From Sphingobacterium griseoflavum (GTDB lineage Bacteria; Bacteroidota; Bacteroidia; Sphingobacteriales; Sphingobacteriaceae): a stretch of 64,000 bases of DNA. Positions 1-7,754 of this stretch are shown in pieces (the stretch's first letter is position 1; every line of letters begins with the position of its first letter). The position numbers and the translations under genes are program-made. The stretch covers positions 19,500 to 83,499 of the forward strand of contig NZ_BNAF01000017.1 of NCBI RefSeq assembly GCF_014653155.1, in the 5' to 3' direction. The notes under the pieces were generated by a model. It was not told the DNA's origin and did not search any database. It worked only from the letters and a program-made list of their open reading frames with translations.

Positions 1-293
1 GCTTTTTTAGGATCAGTTGCGCCAATCAAGGCACGGAAATCTTCAACCGCATTTTCTTTTTCTAAAATCGCTGCAACGATGGGTCCCGAGGTCATGAACG
101 CTACCAAGTCACCGTAGAATGGTCTTTCTTTATGAACGGCGTAAAAGTTTCCTGCCGATTCAGCAGTAAGCTGGATGTATTTCATAGCGACGATCTTAAA
201 CCCGCCAGCGATAATATCATTTAAAATTGCTCCGATGTGACCATTTGCTACGGCATCTGGCTTTATCATCGTAAAAGTTCTGTTTGTTGCCAT
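1..293 (-). CDS. ndk: Nucleoside diphosphate kinase, N-terminal part (cut by window edge)
   Basis: The reverse strand from the ATG at 293 encodes the N-terminal 97 residues of nucleoside diphosphate kinase, beginning MATNRTFTMIKPDAV. The enzyme moves the terminal phosphate from ATP to other nucleoside diphosphates through a phospho-histidine. Visible family signatures are the TMIKPDAV strand, the NGHIG segment and HKERPFYGDLVAFMTSGP, which is typical of Ndk. The catalytic-histidine part lies beyond the window edge, so the gene is incomplete only because of the cut. It is transcribed divergently from the hydrolase at 542. This is a housekeeping gene marking the left border of the carbohydrate island. 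The family assignment is secure. Confidence 0.95.
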   Translation of the reverse strand, partial: MATNRTFTMIKPDAVANGHIGAILNDIIAGGFKIVAMKYIQLTAESAGNFYAVHKERPFYGDLVAFMTSGPIVAAILEKENAVEDFRALIGATDPKK

Positions 294-312
294 TGTATTC
301 GATAATTTTTTA

Positions 313-320
313 CAAAGTTA
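313..320 (-). promoter_or_regulatory. Candidate -7 promoter box for ndk
   Basis: The minus strand reads TAACTTTG here, a full match to the Bacteroidota -7 consensus TAnnTTTG, 20 nt upstream of the ndk ATG. I see no good TTG -33 element at the usual spacing, so the call rests on the -7 box and its position. Confidence 0.5.
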
Positions 321-541
321 GTAAATCCGTTGTTCTTTACCGTATTGCAGGCGTAGGAAAATAGTGGGATATTCGCTCGGAAGCATAATTGGAGCGCACA
401 GTTTGCCGCAAGTATACACGGACTTATTTTTAAATAAGGGGCTTGCTTTGCAATGGGCAAGCGCTGTTTTTCGAATGAATCGTATAAAACAAAAACAATC
501 GAGCCAAATAGTCGTTACTACCTTTAGTTAATAGGTTAGAT

Positions 542-1285
542 ATGTATAAGCTTTTAATAATAGCGTGCTTTTTTGCTCTGGTCGATGGCCTGCATGCGCA
601 AGAATTAAAAACGGTATCGTATACCGACGGTACACAGAAATTGAATGGACTCTTGGCAGCTGAAGGAGCGCAAAACAAACCGGGAGTATTGATCCTGCCA
701 GCATGGAAAGGCATCGACAAGGAAGCCAAAGACGCTGCTCTGGCTTTGGAAAAAGAAGGATACATCGCTTTTATCGCCGATATTTACGGGGAAGGAAACA
801 TTCCGCAAGATAATGCGGCCGCTGGGAAGATTGCGGGAAAATACAAAAGTGATTACAAAGCCTATCAGCACCGTATACACTTGGCACTGGAGGAGCTGAA
901 AAAGGCAGGGGCGCATACTGATAAAATTGCTGTAATCGGATATTGCTTTGGTGGAACAGGTGCCTTGGAAGCTGCCAGAGGAGGTCTCCCGGTGCAGGGT
1001 GTGGTCTCTATACATGGGGGGCTCGCCAAAGACAGTGCGCGGCCAAATACGCCTTTGTCAACCAAAATTTTAATCGAAAACCCCGCAGAGGATAAAGGCG
1101 TCACGCCTCAGATCTTGGATGCCCTAACGAAAGAGTTGAACGACGGTGATGCAGATTGGCAACTAATTACCTACGCGCATGCAGGGCATACCTTTACAGA
1201 CCCTGCATCCCCAGATTACAATAAGTTGATGGCCGATCGGGCTTGGCAGCATACGTTGCTCTTCCTAGCAGAGCTTTTGAAGTAG
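542..1285 (+). CDS. Secreted dienelactone hydrolase family protein
   Basis: A 247-residue alpha/beta hydrolase of the dienelactone hydrolase family with an N-terminal signal peptide ending near HAQ (residues 1-20). The nucleophile elbow is GYCFGG with Cys135. A later AGHTF motif supplies the likely catalytic His, and an acidic residue in the AEDKG stretch could complete the triad. Length fits the family (about 230-250 residues). Members cleave lactones and small esters, but the substrate cannot be read from sequence. It stands alone on the plus strand, divergent from ndk and separated by 470 bp from the pectin genes, so a role in pectin use is not supported. A near-consensus -7 box TACCTTTA lies at 519-526. 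Confidence 0.88.
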   Translation: MYKLLIIACFFALVDGLHAQELKTVSYTDGTQKLNGLLAAEGAQNKPGVLILPAWKGIDKEAKDAALALEKEGYIAFIADIYGEGNIPQDNAAAGKIAGKYKSDYKAYQHRIHLALEELKKAGAHTDKIAVIGYCFGGTGALEAARGGLPVQGVVSIHGGLAKDSARPNTPLSTKILIENPAEDKGVTPQILDALTKELNDGDADWQLITYAHAGHTFTDPASPDYNKLMADRAWQHTLLFLAELLK

Positions 1286-1755
1286 TGGGCTTTGTCTGTT
1301 GCGCGGCTACCCAGGCCGTCCTGTCGTTATCAGAAAAGGAACCATGGTGTGTCTGGCGGCAACCATCCTCAGACATAAACTGACTAACCTGTAGCATGGT
1401 GAGCGGAATCCATGCTAACAAATCGATCCATCGAACATGGCTATCTCATGCCAAATTCGGCGTCCCACCCAATCCGAACACCCATCGGTGATTCAAGAAT
1501 TTAGAACCATTGAAGAGGTCTTTTTTAAGTTTTTAGTGACTATCACGAAGTTTTTACAAAAGCAAAAATAGGCGGAATGAACATTGTGAGCGACTCTTAA
1601 CACGCAAAAAGCTGGATGTACCCGTTAAAACAGGACACTACAGGTTGCCCTTGCACAACTTACTTGATAGCTTAGTAATAATATCTATGCAGCTCTTGTG
1701 CTAACCCAAGTGTTGGAATCAACCACTATGCTGTTGTACGCTATCAATTAAAGGA
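1286..1755. other. 470-bp intergenic region with a 21-bp-spaced direct repeat
   Basis: No gene can be supported here; the short reading frames lack family features. The only structure I see is the 9-mer AAGTTTTTA occurring twice, at 1527-1535 and 1548-1556. The start-to-start distance is 21 bp, or two helical turns, a spacing typical of AraC-type direct-repeat operators. No perfect TAnnTTTG box follows it. The segment probably holds the promoter of the pectin operon that starts at 1756. Confidence 0.45.
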
Positions 1756-3096
1756 ATGATGAGAAGTAAAAAAATCATAATACTAAGTTGGACATTGCTG
1801 TGTATCTGTTTGCATGGAATGGTTAAGGCGCAGGATCAATTCCCCGATGGCAGTATAATTACTCCTTGGTTCAAGCAGATCGAGCCAACACGGGTAGCGA
1901 TATTGGGCAAGGCCTATCGTATCACAGATTTCGCCGTGGAACAGGATAGTATGCTCGTACAAACGGAAAAAATCCAAGCAGTTATTGATCAGGCGTATGA
2001 GGCGGGGGGCGGCGTTATTGTTGTGCCGCGCGGAACTTTCCTCAGTGGTTCTCTTTTTTTTAAAGCCAACACCCATTTGCATCTCGAAGAAGGGGCGGTT
2101 TTAAAAGGGAGTGACGACATTGCTGATTTCGCGCTACGCTTGACACGTATGGAGGGGCAAACATTAAAATATTTTTCAGCCCTCGTGAATGCGGATAACG
2201 TGGATGGATTTACCTTGTCTGGAAAAGGAACCTTGGACGGTAACGGACTACGTTATTGGAAAGCTTTTTGGCTACGCAGAGCGTTTAATCCAAATTGCAC
2301 CAATATGGATGAAATGCGCCCGCGTGTGCTATATGTATCGAATAGCAAAAACGTACAGATATCGGGCGTGCATATGAAAAACTCGCCATTCTGGACGTCA
2401 CACTATTATAACGTGGAAAACTTAAAACTACTGGATTTGCGCATCACGGCTCCGGAAAAACCCGTTAAGGCACCCAGTTCCGATGCCATAGACCTTGATG
2501 TCTGTAAAAATGTACTCATTAAAAACTGTTACCTATCGGTAAACGATGATGCCATAGCTTTAAAGGGAGGCAAAGGACCGCGAGCGGATAAAGATCCTAA
2601 TAACGGCGGAAATGCGAATATCATTATTGAAGATTGTGCCTTCGGTTTCTGCCACAGTGCGCTTACTTGCGGAAGTGAATCTATTCTCAGTTATAACGTT
2701 ATCTTTCGGAATAATACCTTGGATAAGGCGAAGAAACTCCTGCAACTTAAAATGCGGCCGGACACACCACAAGAGTACGAACACATCTTAATCGAGAACG
2801 TGACCGGCAATGCCAATAGCCTGCTGTTTGTAAAGCCTTGGACACAGTTTTTCGATCTAAAAGGAGAACAGGACATTAAACTGTCTTATGCACGAAATAT
2901 TACCCTACGGAATGTCACCTTGGATTGCGATATCTTATTCGACGTCAATAAATCCGATCAATATCAACTCTCGAATTTTACGTTTGATAACCTAACGGTA
3001 AATGCTTCAAAGCGTGCCAATATCCAGCAAGAGTATGTCACGGATTTTCAGCTGAAGAATGTACGGGTAAACGGAAAACCAGTTGCTAAAAAATAA
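1756..3096 (+). CDS. GH28 family pectin hydrolase (polygalacturonase-like)
   Basis: A secreted 446-residue right-handed beta-helix enzyme of glycoside hydrolase family 28, with a signal peptide ending near VKAQ (residues 1-25). The parallel-helix repeats and acidic active-site strands are visible: SSDAID (Asp243) and NDDAIALKGG (Asp264, Asp265), followed by HSALTCGSE (His300). Where classical members have R-I-K, this protein has QLK (Gln330, Lys332), so the usual arginine is replaced. It may belong to a Bacteroidota subfamily cutting rhamnogalacturonan or acting as an exo-galacturonidase; the exact bond is unknown. It is the first gene of an operon, 9 nt ahead of the PL11 lyase. ATG codons lie at 1756 and 1759; the first was taken. 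Confidence 0.9.
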   Translation: MMRSKKIIILSWTLLCICLHGMVKAQDQFPDGSIITPWFKQIEPTRVAILGKAYRITDFAVEQDSMLVQTEKIQAVIDQAYEAGGGVIVVPRGTFLSGSLFFKANTHLHLEEGAVLKGSDDIADFALRLTRMEGQTLKYFSALVNADNVDGFTLSGKGTLDGNGLRYWKAFWLRRAFNPNCTNMDEMRPRVLYVSNSKNVQISGVHMKNSPFWTSHYYNVENLKLLDLRITAPEKPVKAPSSDAIDLDVCKNVLIKNCYLSVNDDAIALKGGKGPRADKDPNNGGNANIIIEDCAFGFCHSALTCGSESILSYNVIFRNNTLDKAKKLLQLKMRPDTPQEYEHILIENVTGNANSLLFVKPWTQFFDLKGEQDIKLSYARNITLRNVTLDCDILFDVNKSDQYQLSNFTFDNLTVNASKRANIQQEYVTDFQLKNVRVNGKPVAKK

Positions 3097-3105
3097 TGTA
3101 AACCT

Positions 3106-5367
3106 ATGCAATCATTCCCATTCGTGCGCAATAGATTATCGTTGTGGTTACTAGCGCTTCTTCTTTTCGGCCTAGCGTCCACCGTGAATGCCCAGCGTTT
3201 GGTTGAATTTCTTGATCGCGGTTTGGTGGCGCTAAAAACTTCGGATGAATCGACTTTCTTAAGTTGGCGCCTCTTGGCGACAGATGATTTTGAAACACCA
3301 TTTACGGTGTATAGGCAGTATCCCGGTGAGCAGCAAGTACGGCTAAATGACAAACCCTTGCGTAAAGGAACAAACTTTTTGGATAACACAGTAGATCACA
3401 GCAAAGATGTAACCTACACGCTGATGGAGTGGCAGAAAGGAAAGGAAATTGTCTCGGCTACGATCACTATGAGAGCAACGGATTCCATTCGGCCGTATTT
3501 GGAAATCCCGTTACGAACTCCTGTAGGCTACAGCCCTGGCGATGCCTCTGTTGCTGATTTGGACGGTGACGGTATCTACGAAATTGTAATTCACCAAACC
3601 GGCAAGGCACACGACAATGCCCACAACGGAATAACGGACGAGCCCATCTTGCAGGCATATAAATTGGATGGAACCTTCTTATGGGAGATAAATTTAGGCA
3701 AGAATATCAGGGAGGGTGCGCACTATACCCAGTTCATGCTGTATGATCTGGATGGAGATGGTCGAGCGGAGTTGGTTTGTAAAACAGCAGATGGCACAAG
3801 GGATGGATTGGGTAATATCATAGGTGATGCGCATGCTGATTGGCGAGATACAGCAGCCCAATCGCGGACATTTGGACGCATTTTGGAAGGACCAGAGTTT
3901 TTGACTGTTTTTGATGGCTTGACGGGCGAAGCAATTAGTACAGTAGATTACTTGCCTGCGCGGGGCAATTTGCGCAGCTGGGGCGACACCAATGCGAACC
4001 GCTCGGATCGATTTTTAGCTGCGGTTGCCTATTTAGATGGAAAAAATCCATCTGTCATCATGACGAGGGGATATTATGAACGTACGGCCTTGGCTGCTTG
4101 GGACTTTAAGGATAAAAAACTACAGAGTCGATGGGTCTTTGACACCCAAACGCGGGAGCATCCGTATGCTGGCCAAGGCTACCACAGTCTATCTGTGGCC
4201 GATGTTGATCAGGACGGGAAGGACGAAATAATTTTTGGCGCAATGGCCATTGACGACGACGGTGCGGGCCTATACAGCACGGGGCTAGGCCATGGCGATG
4301 CGCTACATGTCGCAGATCTGGATCCTGATCGGCCAGGACTGGAGGTTTTTGGCATCCATGAGCTTAAAGGTGGTCGCAAAGGTATTGGTGCAGCCTTGCG
4401 AGATGCCCGTACAGGCGAGGTACTATTTCAAGGAGCTATCGACCAAGATGTGCCGCGCGGCGTAGCCGCCAATATAGATCCAGCGCACAAAGGCGCCTAC
4501 ATGTGGTGGTTGGGGTCAAAATCTCTTTATGACATGAAGGGCAACGAGGTGGGCGTGGCTCCAAGGTCGACGAATTTCTTGATCTGGTGGGATGGCGACC
4601 TCAGCCGAGAGTTACTTAATAGCAATTATATCGAGAAGTACAACGAAGGCGTTATTTTTAGGGCGGATGGCGCCTCATCTATCAATGGAACAAAAAGTAC
4701 ACCCAATTTAAGTGCTGATATTTTGGGAGATTGGCGGGAAGAACTTATTCTAAGGGCCGACGACAACCAATCCTTACACATCTACAGCACCACTATTCCT
4801 ACAGAACACCGGCTCTACACCTTGATGCATGACCCGCAATACCGATTGAGTATCGCATGGCAAAACGTTGCCTACAACCAACCCCCGCACACCAGCTATT
4901 ATCTCGGTACCGGAATGGATATGCCTGCTAAGCCTCACGTGCAAGTTGTCCGTCCAAAGCGGGCTATCCAGGCTACAGCGGGCAGGAAACTGTTTCGCGA
5001 TCCGGTTGAAGATGGTGCTGCCGACCCCGCAGTGATTTGGCACGCGAAAAAAAAGAAATGGAATATGCTCAACACCAACTGGGCCGCAAGGCCGCTGGCA
5101 ATGTTTGGCGTAATATGGCTACGCGCGGCATCTATTGGCGTGGCGGTTTCGGCTGATGCTGTGAATTGGATCTACGAGCATAGTGCAAATTTTAATGCTT
5201 CCCATAGCACCGGTACAGGTTGGGCGACCGAGATCTTATCCCATAAAGACGGATATAGCTTTCCGACGACCATACCCAAACAAAATTTAGCGGGGATAAA
5301 AAATTTGACATCCGGTTTGGAGGGCTCGTCCGGTTCGAATCAACCATTGAAACGGTATCTAAGATAA
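3106..5367 (+). CDS. PL11 rhamnogalacturonan lyase with a broken C-terminal GH43-like extension
   Basis: Residues 1-30 form a signal peptide ending NAQ. Residues about 31-625 match PL11 rhamnogalacturonan lyase (YesW type), an eight-bladed propeller that cuts the RG-I backbone by beta-elimination. Calcium-binding DxDxD-type loops are visible, such as DLDGDGIYE, DLDGDGRAE and DVDQDGKDE. PL11 enzymes usually end near residue 620. Here about 125 more residues follow, starting at FRDPVEDGAADPAVIW. That resembles the first blade of a GH43-like five-bladed propeller, but the normal motifs are eroded and the similarity stops after SHKDGY, well short of a full domain. The stop overlaps the next gene's ATG by one base. 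The lyase part looks intact; the tail is probably a remnant. Confidence 0.9.
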   Translation: MQSFPFVRNRLSLWLLALLLFGLASTVNAQRLVEFLDRGLVALKTSDESTFLSWRLLATDDFETPFTVYRQYPGEQQVRLNDKPLRKGTNFLDNTVDHSKDVTYTLMEWQKGKEIVSATITMRATDSIRPYLEIPLRTPVGYSPGDASVADLDGDGIYEIVIHQTGKAHDNAHNGITDEPILQAYKLDGTFLWEINLGKNIREGAHYTQFMLYDLDGDGRAELVCKTADGTRDGLGNIIGDAHADWRDTAAQSRTFGRILEGPEFLTVFDGLTGEAISTVDYLPARGNLRSWGDTNANRSDRFLAAVAYLDGKNPSVIMTRGYYERTALAAWDFKDKKLQSRWVFDTQTREHPYAGQGYHSLSVADVDQDGKDEIIFGAMAIDDDGAGLYSTGLGHGDALHVADLDPDRPGLEVFGIHELKGGRKGIGAALRDARTGEVLFQGAIDQDVPRGVAANIDPAHKGAYMWWLGSKSLYDMKGNEVGVAPRSTNFLIWWDGDLSRELLNSNYIEKYNEGVIFRADGASSINGTKSTPNLSADILGDWREELILRADDNQSLHIYSTTIPTEHRLYTLMHDPQYRLSIAWQNVAYNQPPHTSYYLGTGMDMPAKPHVQVVRPKRAIQATAGRKLFRDPVEDGAADPAVIWHAKKKKWNMLNTNWAARPLAMFGVIWLRAASIGVAVSADAVNWIYEHSANFNASHSTGTGWATEILSHKDGYSFPTTIPKQNLAGIKNLTSGLEGSSGSNQPLKRYLR

Positions 5368-6161
5368 TGATTATGACAAGAAATAGAATGATCAAGGCTT
5401 TTGTCGTTTTGTGCTTCATCATGACTTGTGGATTTATTGCGGAGCAGGATCGACCAACCCTATTTGTGATTGGCGATTCTACGGTGAAAAGTGGAAGAGG
5501 TGACGGTAGTGACGGACAGTGGGGCTGGGGTAGCTTTATTGGCGACCACTTGGATACATCGGCTATACGTATGGAAAATTGTGCCTTAGGCGGGACAAGT
5601 AGCCGAACTTTTTATAATAATCCAAAACTATGGCAACAGGTGTTGGACCATGTTAAACCTGGCGATTATGTGATCATGCAGTTTGGGCATAACGACGCCA
5701 GTCCTATAGTCGATACGCTGCGAGCACGAGGTACAATCAAGGGCAATGGCGAAGGATACAAAGAAGTCTACAATCCGTTGCTCAAGCAAAAGGAAATGGT
5801 CTATAGCTATGGCTTTTACTTGCGAAGATTTGTGAAGAATGTACAAGATAAAGGCGCAACGGCGATCGTTTGTTCGCCCATTCCGCGTCACGCTTGGGAT
5901 GGCGAGAAGGTTAAGCGTTCGGATTATGCAACTTGGGCAGAAGAAGCTGCTCAACAGGCTGCAGCATGTTTCGTGCCGTTACAAGATTTGGTGATCGATC
6001 ATTATGAGCAGGTGGGAAAAGTGGTCGTGGCAGCGAAGTATTTTGGGCCGAAAGATGGAACGCATACCACGCAGGCAGGGGCCCAATTGAACGCTACGCT
6101 GTTGGTAGGCTATTTAGCAGATAGTCCACGTCTCGGGCTACATAAATTCCTGAAAAGATAA
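5367..6161 (+). CDS. SGNH-hydrolase rhamnogalacturonan acetylesterase (CE12-like)
   Basis: A 264-residue secreted SGNH hydrolase of the rhamnogalacturonan acetylesterase type, which removes acetyl groups from galacturonate in RG-I so lyases and hydrolases can act. The four conserved blocks are visible: VIGDSTV with the nucleophile Ser, GGTSSRTF, the FGHND oxyanion motif, and DGTHTT with the catalytic Asp-His pair. The GQWGWGS stretch after block I is typical of CE12. The start ATG overlaps the upstream TAA by one base (TAATG), suggesting translational coupling with the PL11 gene. Later ATGs at 5373 and 5388 would also leave a signal peptide, so the exact start is uncertain. Confidence 0.9.
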   Translation: MIMTRNRMIKAFVVLCFIMTCGFIAEQDRPTLFVIGDSTVKSGRGDGSDGQWGWGSFIGDHLDTSAIRMENCALGGTSSRTFYNNPKLWQQVLDHVKPGDYVIMQFGHNDASPIVDTLRARGTIKGNGEGYKEVYNPLLKQKEMVYSYGFYLRRFVKNVQDKGATAIVCSPIPRHAWDGEKVKRSDYATWAEEAAQQAAACFVPLQDLVIDHYEQVGKVVVAAKYFGPKDGTHTTQAGAQLNATLLVGYLADSPRLGLHKFLKR

Positions 6162-6190
6162 GCTGACAAGCGATAATGATCTGAAATTAT

Positions 6191-7357
6191 ATGAAGAAAA
6201 GAAGAATATTGTCATTGGGGATGCTGTTTTTAACTGCACTGCTTGCCATTGGATGCGCCACCCGGGCGCCCCAAAGAGTGCGCATGCCCTTTGCAAGTAA
6301 GCAACAGGTGTTGGAAGTTTTGCGGTCTACAAATACTTATTTTATGGAGAAGTGGCCCGATACGGGAAAGCCAATTTACACCACGCGCTGGCGGCCCAGT
6401 AATATATGGACGAGAGCGGTGTATTACGAAGGCTTGATGGCACTGTATGCGATCGATCCCGACCGTCGTTACTATGACTACGCGGTAGATTGGGGAACAA
6501 AGCACCAATGGGGCCTGCGAAATGGCGTAGAAACACGCAATGCGGATGACCAAGCTTGCGGACAGGTATACTTAGAGCTATACGAACTGGATAAGCAGGA
6601 AGAAAGGATCCTTGCAATCAAGAAGAATATAGATTTCGTTATGCATTCGGGCAAGGTGGATGATTGGACATGGATCGACGCCATTCAAATGGCGATGCCC
6701 GTTTTCGCGAAACTTGGCGTGATGTTCGGTGACCCACGTTACTTTGATTACATGTACCAGATGTATAGCTACTCCAAGAACGAAGAAGGTGGTGGCTTGT
6801 ACAATCCAAAAGATAAGTTATGGTGGCGCGACCGCGATTTCGTCCCGCCTTACCAAGAACCCAATGGTGAGGACTGCTACTGGTCTCGTGGTAATGGCTG
6901 GGTCGTTGCTGCCTTGGTGCGTGTCCTGACCCTGATTCCGGCAGATGAAAAGAACCGTTCTGTTTATGTACAAGATTTTAAAGACCTGATGGATGGGGTG
7001 CTGAAAGCACAACGGAAGGATGGCTTTTGGAATGTCAGTCTGCACGATCCGACCAATTTTGCTGGCCGCGAAACTACGGGCACCGCGCTTTTCCTTTATG
7101 GTATGGCTTGGGGGATTAACCAGGGCATGCTAGATGCAGAGGTCTATCGACCAGCTTTAGAGAAAGGCTGGCAAGCGCTGGTTGATGAGTCCGTGCATCC
7201 ATCCGGCTTTTTAGGTTATGTGCAAGGAACCGGAAAACAACCGAAAGACGGTCAACCGGTTGGATTTTCTACCGTGCCTGATTTTGAAGACTACGGATTG
7301 GGATGTTTTCTCCTTGCGGGTTCTGAGCTGTATAAGTTATTGGAAGACGATCGCTAA
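6191..7357 (+). CDS. GH105 unsaturated rhamnogalacturonyl hydrolase, lipoprotein (copy 1)
   Basis: A 388-residue GH105 enzyme of the YteR type. It removes the 4,5-unsaturated galacturonate that PL11-type lyases leave at the non-reducing end of RG-I oligosaccharides. The fold is an (alpha/alpha)6 barrel; key segments are WTWIDAIQMAMP with the likely catalytic Asp163, NGEDCYWSRGNGW and TTGTALFLYGMAWG. The N-terminus (LLAIGC) is a lipobox, predicting a lipid-anchored protein. It lies 29 nt after the acetylesterase in the same operon. It is clearly paralogous to the GH105 at 25150, with well over half of residues identical by eye, but that copy has an ordinary signal peptide. Confidence 0.93.
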   Translation: MKKRRILSLGMLFLTALLAIGCATRAPQRVRMPFASKQQVLEVLRSTNTYFMEKWPDTGKPIYTTRWRPSNIWTRAVYYEGLMALYAIDPDRRYYDYAVDWGTKHQWGLRNGVETRNADDQACGQVYLELYELDKQEERILAIKKNIDFVMHSGKVDDWTWIDAIQMAMPVFAKLGVMFGDPRYFDYMYQMYSYSKNEEGGGLYNPKDKLWWRDRDFVPPYQEPNGEDCYWSRGNGWVVAALVRVLTLIPADEKNRSVYVQDFKDLMDGVLKAQRKDGFWNVSLHDPTNFAGRETTGTALFLYGMAWGINQGMLDAEVYRPALEKGWQALVDESVHPSGFLGYVQGTGKQPKDGQPVGFSTVPDFEDYGLGCFLLAGSELYKLLEDDR

Positions 7358-7436
7358 AAGACGAACATACAGGCTAATAGCTTGCTGTAGAATACATAGG
7401 AAACTTGAAATAAGACATATTTATAGAAATATAATG

Positions 7437-7748
7437 ATGGAAAAGATTGCGTTTAAAATGAAACTAAAGCCGGGAAAGCGAGCGGAATACGAAATTCGGC
7501 ATGCGGCAATTTGGCCAGAGTTGGTCGCGCTTTTAAAAGAAAATGGCATCGCCGATTACACGATTTTTTTTGACGAAGAATCCGATTCCTTGTTTGCCGT
7601 CCAGCGCCTGAACGGGAATTCATCGCAAGAGCTGGGGCAAACAGAAGTGGTACAACGCTGGTGGAAATATATGGCCGATATTATGGAAACAAATGACGAT
7701 TACTCGCCTGTATCTGTACCGCTCTCCACCGTGTTTCATTTAGATTAA
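7437..7748 (+). CDS. rhaM: L-rhamnose mutarotase
   Basis: A 103-residue cytoplasmic protein of the RhaM (YiiL) family, which interconverts the alpha and beta anomers of L-rhamnose. It matches the family from end to end: EYEIRHAAIWPEL near the start, NDYSPVSVPL near the end, and QRWWKYMADIM in between. The frame is open much further upstream, into the GH105 gene, but homology begins at MEKIAFKM, so the start is 7437 or the adjacent ATG at 7434. It sits 79 nt after GH105 and 6 nt before the rhamnosidase, linking the operon to rhamnose release. No other rhamnose catabolic gene is in the window. Confidence 0.92.
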   Translation: MEKIAFKMKLKPGKRAEYEIRHAAIWPELVALLKENGIADYTIFFDEESDSLFAVQRLNGNSSQELGQTEVVQRWWKYMADIMETNDDYSPVSVPLSTVFHLD

Positions 7749-7754
7749 CGACGC

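Noticed and set aside
7218..7436. Long N-terminal extension of rhaM into the GH105 gene
   Set aside because: The extension is out-of-frame GH105 sequence; homology to RhaM begins at 7437.
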